A DNA stretch of 25,441 nucleotides from the NCBI GenBank assembly GCA_012031475.1, contig JAAUTJ010000008.1, positions 1-25,441 on the forward strand, in the 5' to 3' direction. Position 1 is the stretch's first letter, and each line of letters starts with the position of its first letter. Source of the stretch: Leptolyngbyaceae cyanobacterium SM1_3_5. GTDB lineage: Bacteria > Cyanobacteriota > Cyanobacteriia > Elainellales > Elainellaceae. The translations under genes were made by a program, and so were the position numbers. Below are positions 25,289 through 25,441 of this stretch, in pieces. A model generated the notes under the pieces. That model was not told the DNA's origin. It was given only the letters and a program-made list of their open reading frames with translations, and did no database searches.

Positions 25289-25441
25289 ATGACAGAAACA
25301 CAACGTCCGTCCTCGGCTTCACGGGTTCCGCCGCCGCCGCCTCCGGCTCGTCCCAACCTCAACAGCAGCGCCACCCAGCAAATCCTCAGCAGACGATGCC
25401 GCTGCCGCCGCCCGCTCCAACGGCAATCAAGCCGCCGCCGA
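25289..25441 (+). CDS. Proline-rich protein, 5' part, probable frameshift
   Basis: ATG 25289 opens MTETQRPSSASRVPPPPPPA and the gene runs off the window. After about residue 25 the frame turns into an arginine/cysteine-rich reading. Another frame gives QPQQQRHPANPQQTMPLPPP, matching the proline/glutamine-rich beginning. A one-base error near 25345-25360 is therefore likely. Such disordered N-termini precede various cyanobacterial proteins; the product cannot be named from this fragment. Confidence 0.45.
   Translation, partial: MTETQRPSSASRVPPPPPPARPNLNSSATQQILSRRCRCRRPLQRQSSRRR

Overview
This is cyanobacterial DNA. The evidence is a complete psaM gene (photosystem I subunit XII), many copies of the HIP1 octamer GCGATCGC in both halves, cyanobacterium-type dispersed palindromes and TTGATAG heptamer repeats, and the gene families present. 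The left part, to about 14.1 kb, is AT-richer and resembles filamentous Oscillatoriales-type genomes. The right part, from about 14.1 kb, is visibly GC-richer and packed with CGATCG. The two may come from different genomes, either joined in assembly or by transfer.

Left part. Positions 1-2355 (+) hold coiled-coil proteins built on an HQTQ-type repeat and a family 4 glycosyltransferase. Positions 2405-9039 (-) hold a compact cluster: a tandem two-domain glycosyltransferase, a methyltransferase-DUF4214-methyltransferase fusion, a DUF4214-methyltransferase, a further SAM methyltransferase and a short FkbM-like protein. A large TPR protein (9152-11776, -) lies upstream. Together they suggest synthesis and O-methylation of a surface glycan, but the product cannot be told from sequence. 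An Uma2-type nuclease-fold gene, repeats, an IS200/IS605-like hairpin and a small integral membrane protein follow.

Junction. At about 14.32 kb the N-terminal half of an alpha/beta hydrolase runs directly into the C-terminal half of a YbjQ-type protein through a short GC-rich microhomology. Both genes are broken there.

Right part. This is a housekeeping block: aroK, a LapA-like membrane protein with a long acidic tail, ubiX and an RNase R gene on the minus strand; phoU (-) divergent from psaM (+); a small membrane-anchored hypothetical protein and a peroxiredoxin (+); dxs (-); and the start of a proline-rich protein (+) cut by the window edge.

Quality. At least a dozen genes or gene parts are interrupted by single-base frameshifts, most of them repaired by adding one base to a homopolymer. 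That pattern points to uncorrected single-molecule sequencing errors rather than mass pseudogenisation. I merged such fragments into single genes and give the break points.
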